A stretch of 64,000 bases of DNA. Source: Protopterus annectens (taxonomy: Eukaryota; Chordata; Ceratodontiformes; Protopteridae). The stretch covers positions 231,782,797-231,846,796 of the forward strand of contig NC_056740.1 of NCBI RefSeq assembly GCF_019279795.1, given 5' to 3'. Shown here in pieces: positions 33,626-43,989 of the stretch; within the stretch, counting starts at the first letter, position 1, and each line of letters begins with the position of its first letter. A program made the translations under genes and the position numbers. Under the pieces are notes generated by a model, which was not told where the DNA came from, searched no databases, and saw nothing but the letters and a program-made list of their open reading frames with translations.

Positions 33626-33847
33626 TAAGAAGGAAGAATCTCCAAAGTAAAGGAATCACTGCAAGTGCACACTGGTTGTGATTTCCTGTGGAAAAGAATG
33701 ATTGGGGACCCGGAAACATACAATTCATAAAAAAGGAGCAGCTCAAACGAATGATGCTCTGAGGCAGAAAAAAAAAGCAAATATGCAAGAACAACAAATC
33801 ATAGGTCAAAGAGCTCCATGGCAAGAAAAAGTTTCTTTATTTGTAAA

Positions 33848-33985
33848 AATGGGTGACTTTGGCATAATGGTTAAGGTCTTCACCTCATAGATACAAAATG
33901 CAGGGTTTGATTCTGAGTTCAGGATATCGGCCAGGCTTAAAATGACCTTTCAGAGCAGTTTGCCTCGTATTCACCTATGAACCAC
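33848..33985 (+). repeat. tRNA-derived SINE with CR1-like tail
   Basis: GGCATAATGGTTAAGGTCTT gives the head and GGGTTTGATTCTGAG the B-box-like site; the end is GGCAGT...CAGTTTGCCTCGTATTCACC and TATGAACC, resembling the CR1 tail. Confidence 0.72.
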
Positions 33986-35275
33986 ACACAGGCTTTCATA
34001 CAACAGTACTTGCTCAGGTGTATCAAGAAAAAGTGGTGCAATGAATAGACCGTATATAAAAAACAAGTAATTAACATATCAATTAACCATTTAAAGCATT
34101 CAAAAGAAAAATAATATTTTATCACAGTGTTTCATTGAAAAACAGTTTGCCATTACAAATCCTTAAAAAATAATATAAGAATTACAGTAAATATTCAAAA
34201 ACAATAAAATATTCACTTTAGTGTTATGCTTTGAATATTGCCCAATGATAACTTTAAAAAAAACTGCAGATGATCAGCTTATCCTCTGACATTTCACCAT
34301 TTATCTTCCGGTCCAAAACACTTCTAAAAACATTTATAAATCCATTAAGGTATATATTCATTAAACTACAAATATAGCTACCATTAAATATTAATAACAG
34401 TGCTCCATGTAATAATTGTATCTCAAGACAAATGTTAACATGGTTTGTCATTCATAATTGCATAGCGTTAATAAGAGTATGCACCACATAACTTTACTAT
34501 CCTTCCATCTGTCATATCTTTTCTCATTATTGCCATCAAAAGCTCCAACCATTAAAAAACAAATATCATGTAACTGTGAGGTACCCAAGTAATATTAATG
34601 CACTATTAAAATAATTGCAACCCCCCCAAAAAAAAAACAGATAAAATGTTCATTGCCATTGAATTCCACCTTTAACATGACAAAAAAAAACTTTATAAGA
34701 TTTGTCAATAATACCCACTGCAAAAGAGCAACCTGATTAGTATAAATAGTTAAATTTCCATACCTGGTATAAAATATTCCACACCTGTTAATTACATGCC
34801 CTAACAGACTTTATTTTCACACACAGAACCCTTTGAAACCCATTTTATTTTAAGATATTGACCTTATGATGTGCTTATTATATAATTCTCATAATATATT
34901 ACATATGTTTCCAGGGCTGTCATTCTCTTTCAAAATTCTTCACTTAATATGACATTTGCACTATTTAAAATTTTACTTGTATCTCCAAATGAAACATACA
35001 TATAAATGAGTATTATTTACTATAAAGCATTAGTCATCTCTAGAGTATAATGTTTTTAATATTTGGCAATATATTTGCAATTCAAGATAATTACCAATTA
35101 TTCACAACAGTTCCATAACTTTATTTTTTTTATCATTGCTGTAAGTGTGGTCCTTGAACACTTTGGCACTGCACACTTCTAGTGAAGTACATACAAAGGA
35201 AAGACATCTATTTTCAAGCTTTTAACCCTGTACCATCTTGAAACTTTGTGATGCACTTTAAAATGGGAACCAACT
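33986..35275. other. AT-rich stretch, no gene seen
   Basis: Very AT-rich, no long frames, no repeat family recognised. Confidence 0.4.
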
Positions 35276-36235
<960 letters not shown>

Positions 36236-36825
36236 ATAGCTAGTTACAAAGGAGGTATATACATCTGATGAAACTGTGGAAGTAGTTGAAATGAAAGAGC
36301 TCTTCTCCCCTTTCTTTTTTTTTCTTTTGTTTAAAAAGTAATATTTTAGACAGTAGATGATACTGCAAAAATATTTTCCTGATTGTGTGATAATTCTCCT
36401 GGTGTTGTTTACTTCATTTCAATCCAGAGCATCTGACATCATGATGCTAATGTCTAACCCAACTGAATTAAAGGAAGCTATATAATATCACAAGCATGAG
36501 CAGCAGGTGAGAAAGAGGTAACCAAAACCTTCTTCCCCTTTTTTTAATCTTTCAAAACATAGCTACTCATGACTTCTAACAGTTGAAAACTGAGACACAA
36601 TCTGAACATCCACCAAGAATGCCAAGACAAATCTTGGCTATGTCAAAGGAAAGAGAGAGGGAAAAGAAACCAAATTACATAACAGAATTAGCAATGATGT
36701 TACCACCAAGACTGCCATGAGTTTTGTGCTTAAAACAACAATCTGTACCCATCCAATAAAATTACCATTAGTAGCTACAGTATACATTAAACCAAAGATT
36801 ACCTAACTAATAACATTTATATGCC
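36236..36825. other. No gene seen
   Basis: Spacer between the GT repeat and the DIRS element; nothing recognised. Confidence 0.4.
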
Positions 36826-36842
36826 AATGTTAAGTTGTCAAT

Positions 36843-36983
36843 CTCGCCTTCATTCTTGCTGGATGGGTTCGGAGCCGATCCTCGGCTCCGACTCGGCACT
36901 TGCTAAGCTCGAGAGCTAATTTTACCAGCTCGAGGCAACCCTATATCCCATGATACAAGGCGGAGATTACTCAGATCTCGTTT
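36843..36983 (+). repeat. Left inverted terminal repeat of DIRS element
   Basis: 141 bp, pairs with 42901-43041 with about two mismatches. It contains TTCGGAGCCGATCCTCGGCT, a self-complementary motif that recurs in ORF1. Confidence 0.92.
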
Positions 36984-37330
36984 GCCGCTTCGCTAACGAG
37001 GTGCCTTCTTTTACCAGCTCTTGGTAAGTGAACTTTTCAGAGACTTAGTCTACCCCCCTTTAATTTTATATATATATATTATATTTGTATTAGTTATCGA
37101 CTCACCTTAGCCCTATTCCCGTCAGTGTTCCCTTCTTTTTGACTAAATATTCCCTTGTCCCTAGTCAGGCCTTAGGCCTTCCCCTCCCTAAATTTTTCCT
37201 GTCAGGGATTGTTTGTGTGTGACGGTGTGTTTTCCCTGGTTAATGTAATTTAATTTAATTAAATTAGATTATTTTGTTGGACTGAGTGTTTTTGTGTGTG
37301 ATTGTGTTACTGTTGTTCATCGACACAGTT

Positions 37331-39634
37331 ATGTCGAAGGACACTAAGGTCTCAGGCTTCAAGAAGTGTGACTCGTGCTGTCAGAAGATGTCTCTGACAG
37401 ACAGTCACACTTCTTGTGTTTATTGCCTGGGACCTTCGCACCTGCAGGACTCTTGTGCTATCTGTCATGCTTTCAGCCCAAGAGTCCTGCAGGAACGAAA
37501 AAATAAACTTATATTAAGGGGCTTATTAAAGCCCGAGAGCTCCCCGACTAAGTCGGTGCCGGGGAAGCCCTCGAAGCCTGTTAAGCCTTCGGCTCAAGCT
37601 TCCAAGCCGTCGGCTTCAGGTCCTTCATCACCAGGCTCGAGATCGGCTCCGGCCGGAGCCGATCTTTCCATGTCAGTCTCAGTATCGGCTCCATCCGGCG
37701 CCGATACTACCAGATCCAGACACTCAGTGTCGGCTCCGGCTGGAGCCGATGTAACTTCGGCTCCGATGGCTCCATTGATCTCAAAAAAGAGATCTCGATC
37801 CCCTTCAGTGGAATCCATACATTCGGCTCCGAGATCACCTTTGCTCTCGGAGCGGAGCCATCGGAGCCGATCTTCTCGGTCATCCAGGCTATCTGATCAC
37901 GACCTTGAGAGAGTGGTGAGTAGACTATTAAAGTCTCAGGCATTGGCCCAAATACTCCATAGCCCATCTCAACAGATGGTAGCTATATCACATCCACCGA
38001 GCATTCCTCCTCCGACTCTCTTACAGAGTTCGGAGCCGGAGCTCCTTGGAACCGGTACCATTGTGACTTCGGAGCCGATACCACCCCTTTCGGCTCCATC
38101 GTCCTCGGCTCCGATTTCCTCCTTGAGACCTTCATTGGAGGGATCCGGGCGTCTAGTCTCTCTCGTCGGCTCCGAGGGGGCGAGTGGCATCGGACCCTTG
38201 TCCGACCCTGTTCTCCCTCTCGGAGCTTCGGCGTTGGTGAGCTCGGCCCCGACATCTGCCTCGGAGCATTCCCTCTTGGTGGGGCCTGGGGTTCCTATCT
38301 CTTCGGAGAGGGAGCTTTCTGGTCTCTCTGACGGGGGAGCCTTTGAGGTGATGAGGAGTGTACTAGCCCCTGGGCTTAGTCAACGGACAGTTCCTTCAGC
38401 TCCTCCCACTACAGTGCCTGCTGACGTCTCCTCCCACTCTCTTGCTCCCGGACCCAGAGATCCAACGCCTCAGGTTTCCCCATTGGGAATATCTTCCTCT
38501 TCCGAGGCTTCTCCTGATCCGTTAGGAGAACCCCCACGTAAGAGGACATGTAAGATGAAACATTTAGACTCCCCTGAGTCTACTACATCAGATACTGACT
38601 TGGATGAGTCGGAGGGATCCCCAAGGTCCTCCTCTGAGGATGTCTCATTTTCAGACATCCTTGAAATCCTGAAACAGAGGGGGAACTGGCCTTCCCTTAA
38701 TCCCTCCGAGGACGAGTCAGTATACCTGGAGGCGTTCGGATCTCGACCCTCCACCTCCTGGGTGTCTCCGCCTTTCGACCCTCTCATGGAGGTAGTGGCT
38801 CGGAAGGCATGGATGGCTCCAGATTCGGTGGAACCTATCCCTAGGAGACCTTCAAAATTTATCACTGCCCCACAAGATAGACAATATTTGACAAAGGGTG
38901 TCCCAGTTGATGCCATGGTGGTGGCTGCTGCCACCAAGAAGGAATTAGCTGATCCTTCAGTACCTGTCCATCCTCCTAATAAAGATTCTAGGACTATGGA
39001 CAGGTACGGTAAGCGGATTTTCTCTTCAGCGACTTTTGCTATGAGATCGCTGAACTACTTATGCCACTTCACCCGACTTCAAAGAGACGTTCTTAAAGAG
39101 TTGGGAGAAGTTTTACAGGATCTGTCAGCTGCTGGGTCTCAGGATAAGATTAGCTCACAGCTAGGAATCCTTAACTCCATTGCTAACTCCTCCATGCGGC
39201 TCATTTCTTATGCAGCCGATGGAGCGAGTAGGGCCACAGGCACAGGAGTGGCTTTAAGGCGTCAGTCCTGGATGCGGCTTTGTAATTTTGCAGACCCCTT
39301 CAAGGCATCTTTCACAAACTCCCCCTTTGATGGCTCGACCTTGTTCGGTCTTCAAGTGAAAGACACTTTGACTAGATGCGAACAAGATGGCAAGACTCTT
39401 TCTGCCGTAGGAGTCCGTTTCTCCACCCCTTCTAAACCTTACCCCAAAGGACAGAAGGGAGGGAAAATGTGGTTCCACAAATCTCAAGGAGTCACGCCTG
39501 ACGCACGAGGTCAGTTTACCCCCAGAGGCAGAGGGGGTAACAACAACAACAGACGCCGCCCTAGGGGCAGAGGGGGTCCGCAGAATCAGGGTAGCAGAGA
39601 GCCTCTTTCTGACAAACCCTTCCAGCATCCCTGA
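37331..39634 (+). CDS. DIRS ORF1, Gag-like protein
   Basis: Open for 767 codons from the ATG giving MSKDTK; an upstream in-frame ATG at 37286 would add a hydrophobic stretch and is less likely. Gag-like proteins of DIRS elements are thought to bind the element RNA. The N-terminus is cysteine/histidine-rich: CDSCCQ, HTSCVYCLG, HLQDSCAICHAF, a probable zinc-binding region. Next is a long Ser/Ala/Pro low-complexity region with repeated SAPAGAD/SAPSGAD units, then an acidic stretch (DTDLDESEGSP), a more ordered part (about residues 480-690) and a Gly/Arg/Asn-rich C-terminus (GRGGNNNNRRRPRGRGG), typical of RNA binding. It ends one base before the next ATG (TGAGATG), suggesting coupled re-initiation. 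Confidence 0.85.
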   Translation: MSKDTKVSGFKKCDSCCQKMSLTDSHTSCVYCLGPSHLQDSCAICHAFSPRVLQERKNKLILRGLLKPESSPTKSVPGKPSKPVKPSAQASKPSASGPSSPGSRSAPAGADLSMSVSVSAPSGADTTRSRHSVSAPAGADVTSAPMAPLISKKRSRSPSVESIHSAPRSPLLSERSHRSRSSRSSRLSDHDLERVVSRLLKSQALAQILHSPSQQMVAISHPPSIPPPTLLQSSEPELLGTGTIVTSEPIPPLSAPSSSAPISSLRPSLEGSGRLVSLVGSEGASGIGPLSDPVLPLGASALVSSAPTSASEHSLLVGPGVPISSERELSGLSDGGAFEVMRSVLAPGLSQRTVPSAPPTTVPADVSSHSLAPGPRDPTPQVSPLGISSSSEASPDPLGEPPRKRTCKMKHLDSPESTTSDTDLDESEGSPRSSSEDVSFSDILEILKQRGNWPSLNPSEDESVYLEAFGSRPSTSWVSPPFDPLMEVVARKAWMAPDSVEPIPRRPSKFITAPQDRQYLTKGVPVDAMVVAAATKKELADPSVPVHPPNKDSRTMDRYGKRIFSSATFAMRSLNYLCHFTRLQRDVLKELGEVLQDLSAAGSQDKISSQLGILNSIANSSMRLISYAADGASRATGTGVALRRQSWMRLCNFADPFKASFTNSPFDGSTLFGLQVKDTLTRCEQDGKTLSAVGVRFSTPSKPYPKGQKGGKMWFHKSQGVTPDARGQFTPRGRGGNNNNRRRPRGRGGPQNQGSREPLSDKPFQHP

Positions 39635-39635
39635 G

Positions 39636-41534
39636 ATGTTGCCCGACTGTCCGCCTTCGGAGGCAGTTGGGGGAAAACTATCGCTGTACCCAATAGCCTG
39701 GCTTTCCCTTTCTCAAGACAAATGGGTACAGTCAATTATATCCGAGGGTTACAAAATTCCCTTTATTCAAACCCCAATTCAACAAAAGGGAACCCTTCCA
39801 GACGTTCCACCCAGTCTAAGGGAATTAGCAGTACTAGAAATATCAAAACTGCTAGTAAAAAGAGCCATCCAGCCAGTCCCAGCGGACCAAATAGGATCCG
39901 GAATCTACTCAAGGTTCTTTTTAGTTCCAAAAAAGACAGGAGACTGGAGACCAATATTAGATCTCAGCAAACTCAACAAGTTTGTAAAGAAATCAAGATT
40001 CCAGATGGTCACGCTTCAGTCCATTCTGCCCTTTCTGGGCAAGGACAATTGGATGTGCTCGATAGATCTTCAGGATGCATACTACCACATAAAAATTCAC
40101 AGATGCTCCAGAAGATTTCTCCGCTTCCGGCTGGGGACCAGTCACTTCCAATTCAGAGCCCTGCCCTTTGGACTCACTACAGCCCCCAGGGTGTTCACCA
40201 AATGCATGGCAGTGGTTACGGCTCACCTGAGACGTCAAGGATTCCAGGTGTTTCCATATCTAGATGACTGGCTCCTCACTGCCACCACCAGGCATCAGCT
40301 TCTCCAAGCCAGAAATTACACCATTCACACTTGCAGAGGGCTAGGAATTTCTATAAATTTCGAAAAATCTGCCTTGTCGCCTTGTCAGTATATTACTTTT
40401 ATAGGCGCAAGATTGGACACTGTACAACTTTCAGCAAGGTTGACAGACCAAAGGATCTTGGACATTCAAAGACACGTCCAAGTGATTCTATTCAGCAAAA
40501 AAATTCAGGCCAGATTTGCACTGAAAGTACTGGGTCTTATGGCGGCTGCCATAACACTTCTTCCCCTCGCCCGCTTTTACATGCGGCTTCTACAATGGAT
40601 GCTATTCACCCAATGGTCCTTTCAACAACTTCCCATGCGTCACGAGATCATAGTAACTCCAACTTGCAAAAGACATCTGACTTGGTGGATATCGTCCCCT
40701 CAAATCCATCAAGGCAGACCATTTGTTCCTCTTGCCCCGGTTGCCACGGTTACATCGGACGCCTCCCTGATCGGGTGGGGGCATTATCAGGGCAGAATGG
40801 TCCATGGCACTTGGCAACCTTTCGAGTACCATCTGCACATAAATGTTCTGGAGATGAGAGCAGTGCTTTTAACGTTGCAAGCCCTCAACGACTCTCTTCC
40901 CCTGGGAACTATTGCAGTCCAAACGGACAATATGTCCGTAGTGTGGTATATAAACAAACAGGGCGGAACCAAGTCCTATCCACTGTGTCGAGAGGCTCTC
41001 AGACTTTGGCAATGGGCAATCTCCTCTCACCGGTTTCTGATAGCAACGCACATCCCCAGGAAATCCAACATCATAGCGGACAGATTGAGCAGAGCTATTC
41101 TCATGCCTCACGAGTGGTCTCTCAAACAGTCAGTGACGGAAGAGATTTTTCAGAAGTGGGGTCTTCCTTGCTGCGACCTTTTCGCTACACCTCAAAACAG
41201 CAAATGCCCAGACTTCTTCTCTCTTCCCCTTCCAGGCCATCCCCCCAGAGACGCTCTAACCCAAGATTGGCCCCGGGGACTTCTTTATGCCTTTCCTCCT
41301 TTTCCGCTGATACCTCAGCTAATTCAGAAAGCAACCGCTTTGAGAGCCAAGTTGATTCTCATTGCCCCTTATTGGCCTCGACAGATATGGTTTCCGTTCC
41401 TACATCATTACCTCTTGGTACAGCCATGGCATCTGGACCCGGTTCCAGATCTTCTGACCCACCAGTCGGGTCAACTGCACCAATCCATACCCTCTCTCAA
41501 ACTCACTGCTTGGTTGCTCCACTTCCATCCTTAG
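39636..41534 (+). CDS. DIRS ORF2: reverse transcriptase, RNase H, methylase-like domain
   Basis: Open for 632 codons. RT: FFLVPKKTGDWRPILDLSKL, SIDLQDAYYHI (domain A), ALPFGLTTAPRVFTK and the catalytic YLDDWLL (40257-40277). RNase H: TSDASLIGWG, NVLEMRAV, QTDNMSVVWYIN and NIIADRLSR supply the acidic residues. The C-terminal part has DLFATPQNSKCPDFFSLP and LLYAFPPFPLIPQ, a region described in DIRS elements as a DAM-methylase-like domain. In this family the cDNA is circularised and inserted by the recombinase rather than by an integrase. No lesion was seen. Confidence 0.93.
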   Translation: MLPDCPPSEAVGGKLSLYPIAWLSLSQDKWVQSIISEGYKIPFIQTPIQQKGTLPDVPPSLRELAVLEISKLLVKRAIQPVPADQIGSGIYSRFFLVPKKTGDWRPILDLSKLNKFVKKSRFQMVTLQSILPFLGKDNWMCSIDLQDAYYHIKIHRCSRRFLRFRLGTSHFQFRALPFGLTTAPRVFTKCMAVVTAHLRRQGFQVFPYLDDWLLTATTRHQLLQARNYTIHTCRGLGISINFEKSALSPCQYITFIGARLDTVQLSARLTDQRILDIQRHVQVILFSKKIQARFALKVLGLMAAAITLLPLARFYMRLLQWMLFTQWSFQQLPMRHEIIVTPTCKRHLTWWISSPQIHQGRPFVPLAPVATVTSDASLIGWGHYQGRMVHGTWQPFEYHLHINVLEMRAVLLTLQALNDSLPLGTIAVQTDNMSVVWYINKQGGTKSYPLCREALRLWQWAISSHRFLIATHIPRKSNIIADRLSRAILMPHEWSLKQSVTEEIFQKWGLPCCDLFATPQNSKCPDFFSLPLPGHPPRDALTQDWPRGLLYAFPPFPLIPQLIQKATALRAKLILIAPYWPRQIWFPFLHHYLLVQPWHLDPVPDLLTHQSGQLHQSIPSLKLTAWLLHFHP

Positions 41535-41547
41535 CCAGGCTTCCTAT

Positions 41548-42560
41548 GATTTCTAATCCTGTACGGGATATCTTAGTAGCTTCCCTGAAATCTTCTACCA
41601 GAAAGATTTACACTAGTAAATGGCGACGTTTTTCTTTCTGGGCAAAAGCTAGGAACATAGACCCCTATACTGCTCCAATTCATTCGGTATTGGACTTCCT
41701 AGCTGACATTTTTCATTCAGGATCCTCTTCTTCCACAGTGAAAGTTCAACTGGCAGCCATTTCAAATTTTCACATAGGCTTTTTGGACCACAACATTATG
41801 TCACATAAACTTTGCAAGGCATTCCTTGAGGTATCTTTTATTGAAACCTCCGATTAGAGACCCCCCACCACAGTGGGATCTAAATTTAATTTTAACATCC
41901 TTAATTCTTCCCCCATTCGAACCTGCAGCTGCCTGTTCTTTGAAATTGCTTTCTTGGAAGACACTTTTTCTAGTTGCCATTACATCTGCCAGAAGAGTAT
42001 CTGAGCTTCATGCTCTCTGTGTTCGCCCTCCCTATCTAATATTCCACAAAGACAGGGTGTCCCTGAGAACTAATCCATCTTTCTTGCCAAAGGTGGCATC
42101 ACAAACTAACCTAAATCAATCCATTGATCTTCCAGTATTTTTTCCGAACTATTCTGATAGAGCTGAACAACAGTTACATTATCTCGATGTTCACCGTCAG
42201 CTCAGATATTATCTGGATAAGACAAAAATTTTTAGGAAATCTGATCAACTATTTCTATCCTATGCAGAGAACAGGAAAGGCCTTCCAGTTTCTAAGGTAA
42301 CTTTATCTAGGTGGCTGTCTTCTGTGATCACTTACATTTATCAGCTCAGAGGCAAAGAGTTGGTTTCTAACCCAAAAGCCCATTCTACCAGAGCTCTAGC
42401 TACATCTACAGCTTTTCAAGCTAGACTTCCTATAGGCACTATTTGTGCAGCAGCCACATGGGCCTCTCCTCATACCTTTGTTTCACATTACAAATTAGAT
42501 TTGGTCTCCAGAGACAGAGAAAATTTTGGTTCCACCGTTCTCAAGAGTCTGTTCCATTGA
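41548..42560 (+). pseudogene. DIRS ORF3: tyrosine recombinase, one frameshift
   Basis: Inserts the circular cDNA. The start MISNPV lies just after ORF2. The N-terminal core-binding domain (SSTRKIYTSKWRRFSFWAKA through KLCKAFLE) runs in one frame to about 41828. The catalytic domain then continues in another frame to 42560, so a single-base indel lies near 41828. Catalytic residues are present: arginine in TSARRVSELHAL, H-x-x-R in AHSTRALATS, and tyrosine in FVSHYKLDL. Apart from the one indel the gene looks complete. Confidence 0.9.
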
Positions 42561-42574
42561 GCCACCCAGGATAG

Positions 42575-42720
42575 AGGTGCTAGGGACGCGGTCCCATCCA
42601 GCAAAAATGAAGGTGAGATTGACAACTTAACATTTAGAAGTTATGTACCTACCATAACGTTCCATGTTAGTTGTCTTCTCTTGCCTTCTTTCTTGCGTCC
42701 CGCCCTCCATCCCCCTAGCC
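42575..42720 (-). other. DIRS internal complementary region
   Basis: Contains the inverse of both element ends joined together. Reading the minus strand from about 42710: the right end (AAGAAAGAAGGCAAGAGAAG...GGTACATAACTTCT), then AAATGTTAAGTTG from the left end and its following bases to CTGGATGGG. Such a region is thought to act as a splint when the linear cDNA is closed into a circle. Confidence 0.9.
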
Positions 42721-42900
42721 TGGTCAGACCGGGAAGATTACACATCTTCTATTAAGAGGTTATTACCTTTTTCTAGCTGTTCAACTCCTAGTGTCACTAG
42801 ATTATGTTGATCCTTTCTAGAGGGTTATGATGTTATTTAGTATCCTTATTTTCTTCCTCCTCTTAAGTTGGAAGAAAATACTGCTATTTCTTTAGCTACC

Positions 42901-43041
42901 AAACGAGATCTGAGTAATCTCCGCCTTGCATCATGGGATATAGGGTTGCCTCGAGCTGGTAAAATTAGCTCTCGAGCTTAGCAAGTGCCGAGTCGGAGCC
43001 GAGGATCGGCTCCGAACCCATCCAGCAAGAAAGAAGGCGAG
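42901..43041 (-). repeat. Right inverted terminal repeat of DIRS element
   Basis: Reverse complement of 36843-36983 with about two mismatches. Confidence 0.92.
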
Positions 43042-43170
43042 AGAAGACAACTAACATGGAACGTTATGGTAGGTACATAACTTCTAATTATAACCACTAG
43101 AGATATGTGCAAAAATTCAATGTTTACAAACTTAATAGCATTTATATTCTGTTAAATGGTAAGATAATAT

Positions 43171-43532
43171 GGTTTCACTTTATAATCTCAAAATGCTGAA
43201 ATCTTGAATTTCAGCATTTTGAGACTATAAATGCAAATTTCATAATGTGGAAAGTGCATAATTGTGAATTTGAATATCTCAAATTCACGGTTAAGGCTCT
43301 ACATTACATGACGTGAGGTGTTTACGTTGGATGCAGTTTGATGTGGTACATGGATTTGCATGGAGTGTAAGGTAAGTGACTGTTTTTTAAGGGTTTTGGG
43401 TGGGAGTTTGAGTGTGTGTTAGATTGTTTTTAAGTTGTATGTGTGGGTTAGGGTAGGTAGGTTAACATATGAGTGTGTAATTGTTGAATGTGTTGGTGTT
43501 TGTGTACGTGTGATGTATGTATGTGTGTATGT

Positions 43533-43587
<55 letters not shown>

Positions 43588-43935
43588 GGGGGGGGACTGT
43601 GGAATGTCTGAGTGTGAGTGTTCTGCCTGTTACTGTTTGCGCGATCTCAGAATTAGCATATATAAGTAGGGGGCACAACCCCCCTCGTGAGGGGTGCAGG
43701 AGGGCTTGCCCCCTTGCTTTTGTGCAGTGTAGTTATTTGCATGTTTGGTGGGGTTTTTTTATGTGTATTTGTTTTGTGGCGTGGGTGTTGTGGTTTGTGT
43801 GTGGTGTGGTATATGCAGTGTGTTTGGGTTTATGGTTTCGGGTTTGTGAAATTTTGGTTTTGTACGGTTTCGGCTTTATGGTCTCAAAATGCTGAAATTC
43901 GAGATTTTAGCATTTCGAGATTATGAAGTGAAACT
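43171..43935. mobile_element. Palindromic non-autonomous DNA element (MITE 3)
   Basis: Flanked by the 8-bp duplication GATAATAT (43163-43170 and 43936-43943), which suggests hAT. Inverted repeats of about 65 bp start (G/A)GTTTCACTT and end near AxTATAAA. Each inverted repeat contains a hairpin: at the left, two 17-base arms, TCTCAAAATGCTGAAAT and its exact complement, are separated by five bases. The interior has a GT microsatellite (about 43534-43585) and the shared core at 43640-43735: GATCTCAGAATTAGCATATA, then CGTGAGGGGTGCAGGAGGGC and TTGCCCCCTTGC. It lies 80 bp downstream of the DIRS element. Confidence 0.82.
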
Positions 43936-43989
43936 GATAATATACACAAGCTCATATGTTAAATATATGATTCAGAAAAATCAATCATG

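Larger units (their letters stand above)
36826..43088 (+). mobile_element. DIRS1-like tyrosine-recombinase retrotransposon
   Basis: A 6.26-kb element with inverted terminal repeats, three ORFs and an internal complementary region, which is the DIRS1 architecture. Inverted repeats of 141 bp lie at 36843-36983 and 42901-43041. Outside them are short unique end pieces (left GTTAAGTTGTCAATCT, right GTACATAACTTCT), both of which occur joined and inverted in the internal region at 42575-42720. AAT is present at both borders (36826-36828, 43086-43088). There is no longer target duplication, as expected for insertion by a tyrosine recombinase. One frameshift is visible, in the recombinase. Confidence 0.95.

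Noticed and set aside
33474-33824. 116-codon minus-strand frame
   Set aside because: It crosses the shared MITE core and unrelated flanks and shows no family motif.
39763-41111. Minus-strand open frames across the DIRS RT gene
   Set aside because: Shadows of a GC-balanced coding region on the other strand.
40331-41530. Long plus-strand open frame overlapping the DIRS RT ORF
   Set aside because: Up to about 41540 its translation is a frame shadow of the RT/RNase H gene and is rich in Ser/Pro without motifs. Only its last part is real, as the recombinase N-terminus.
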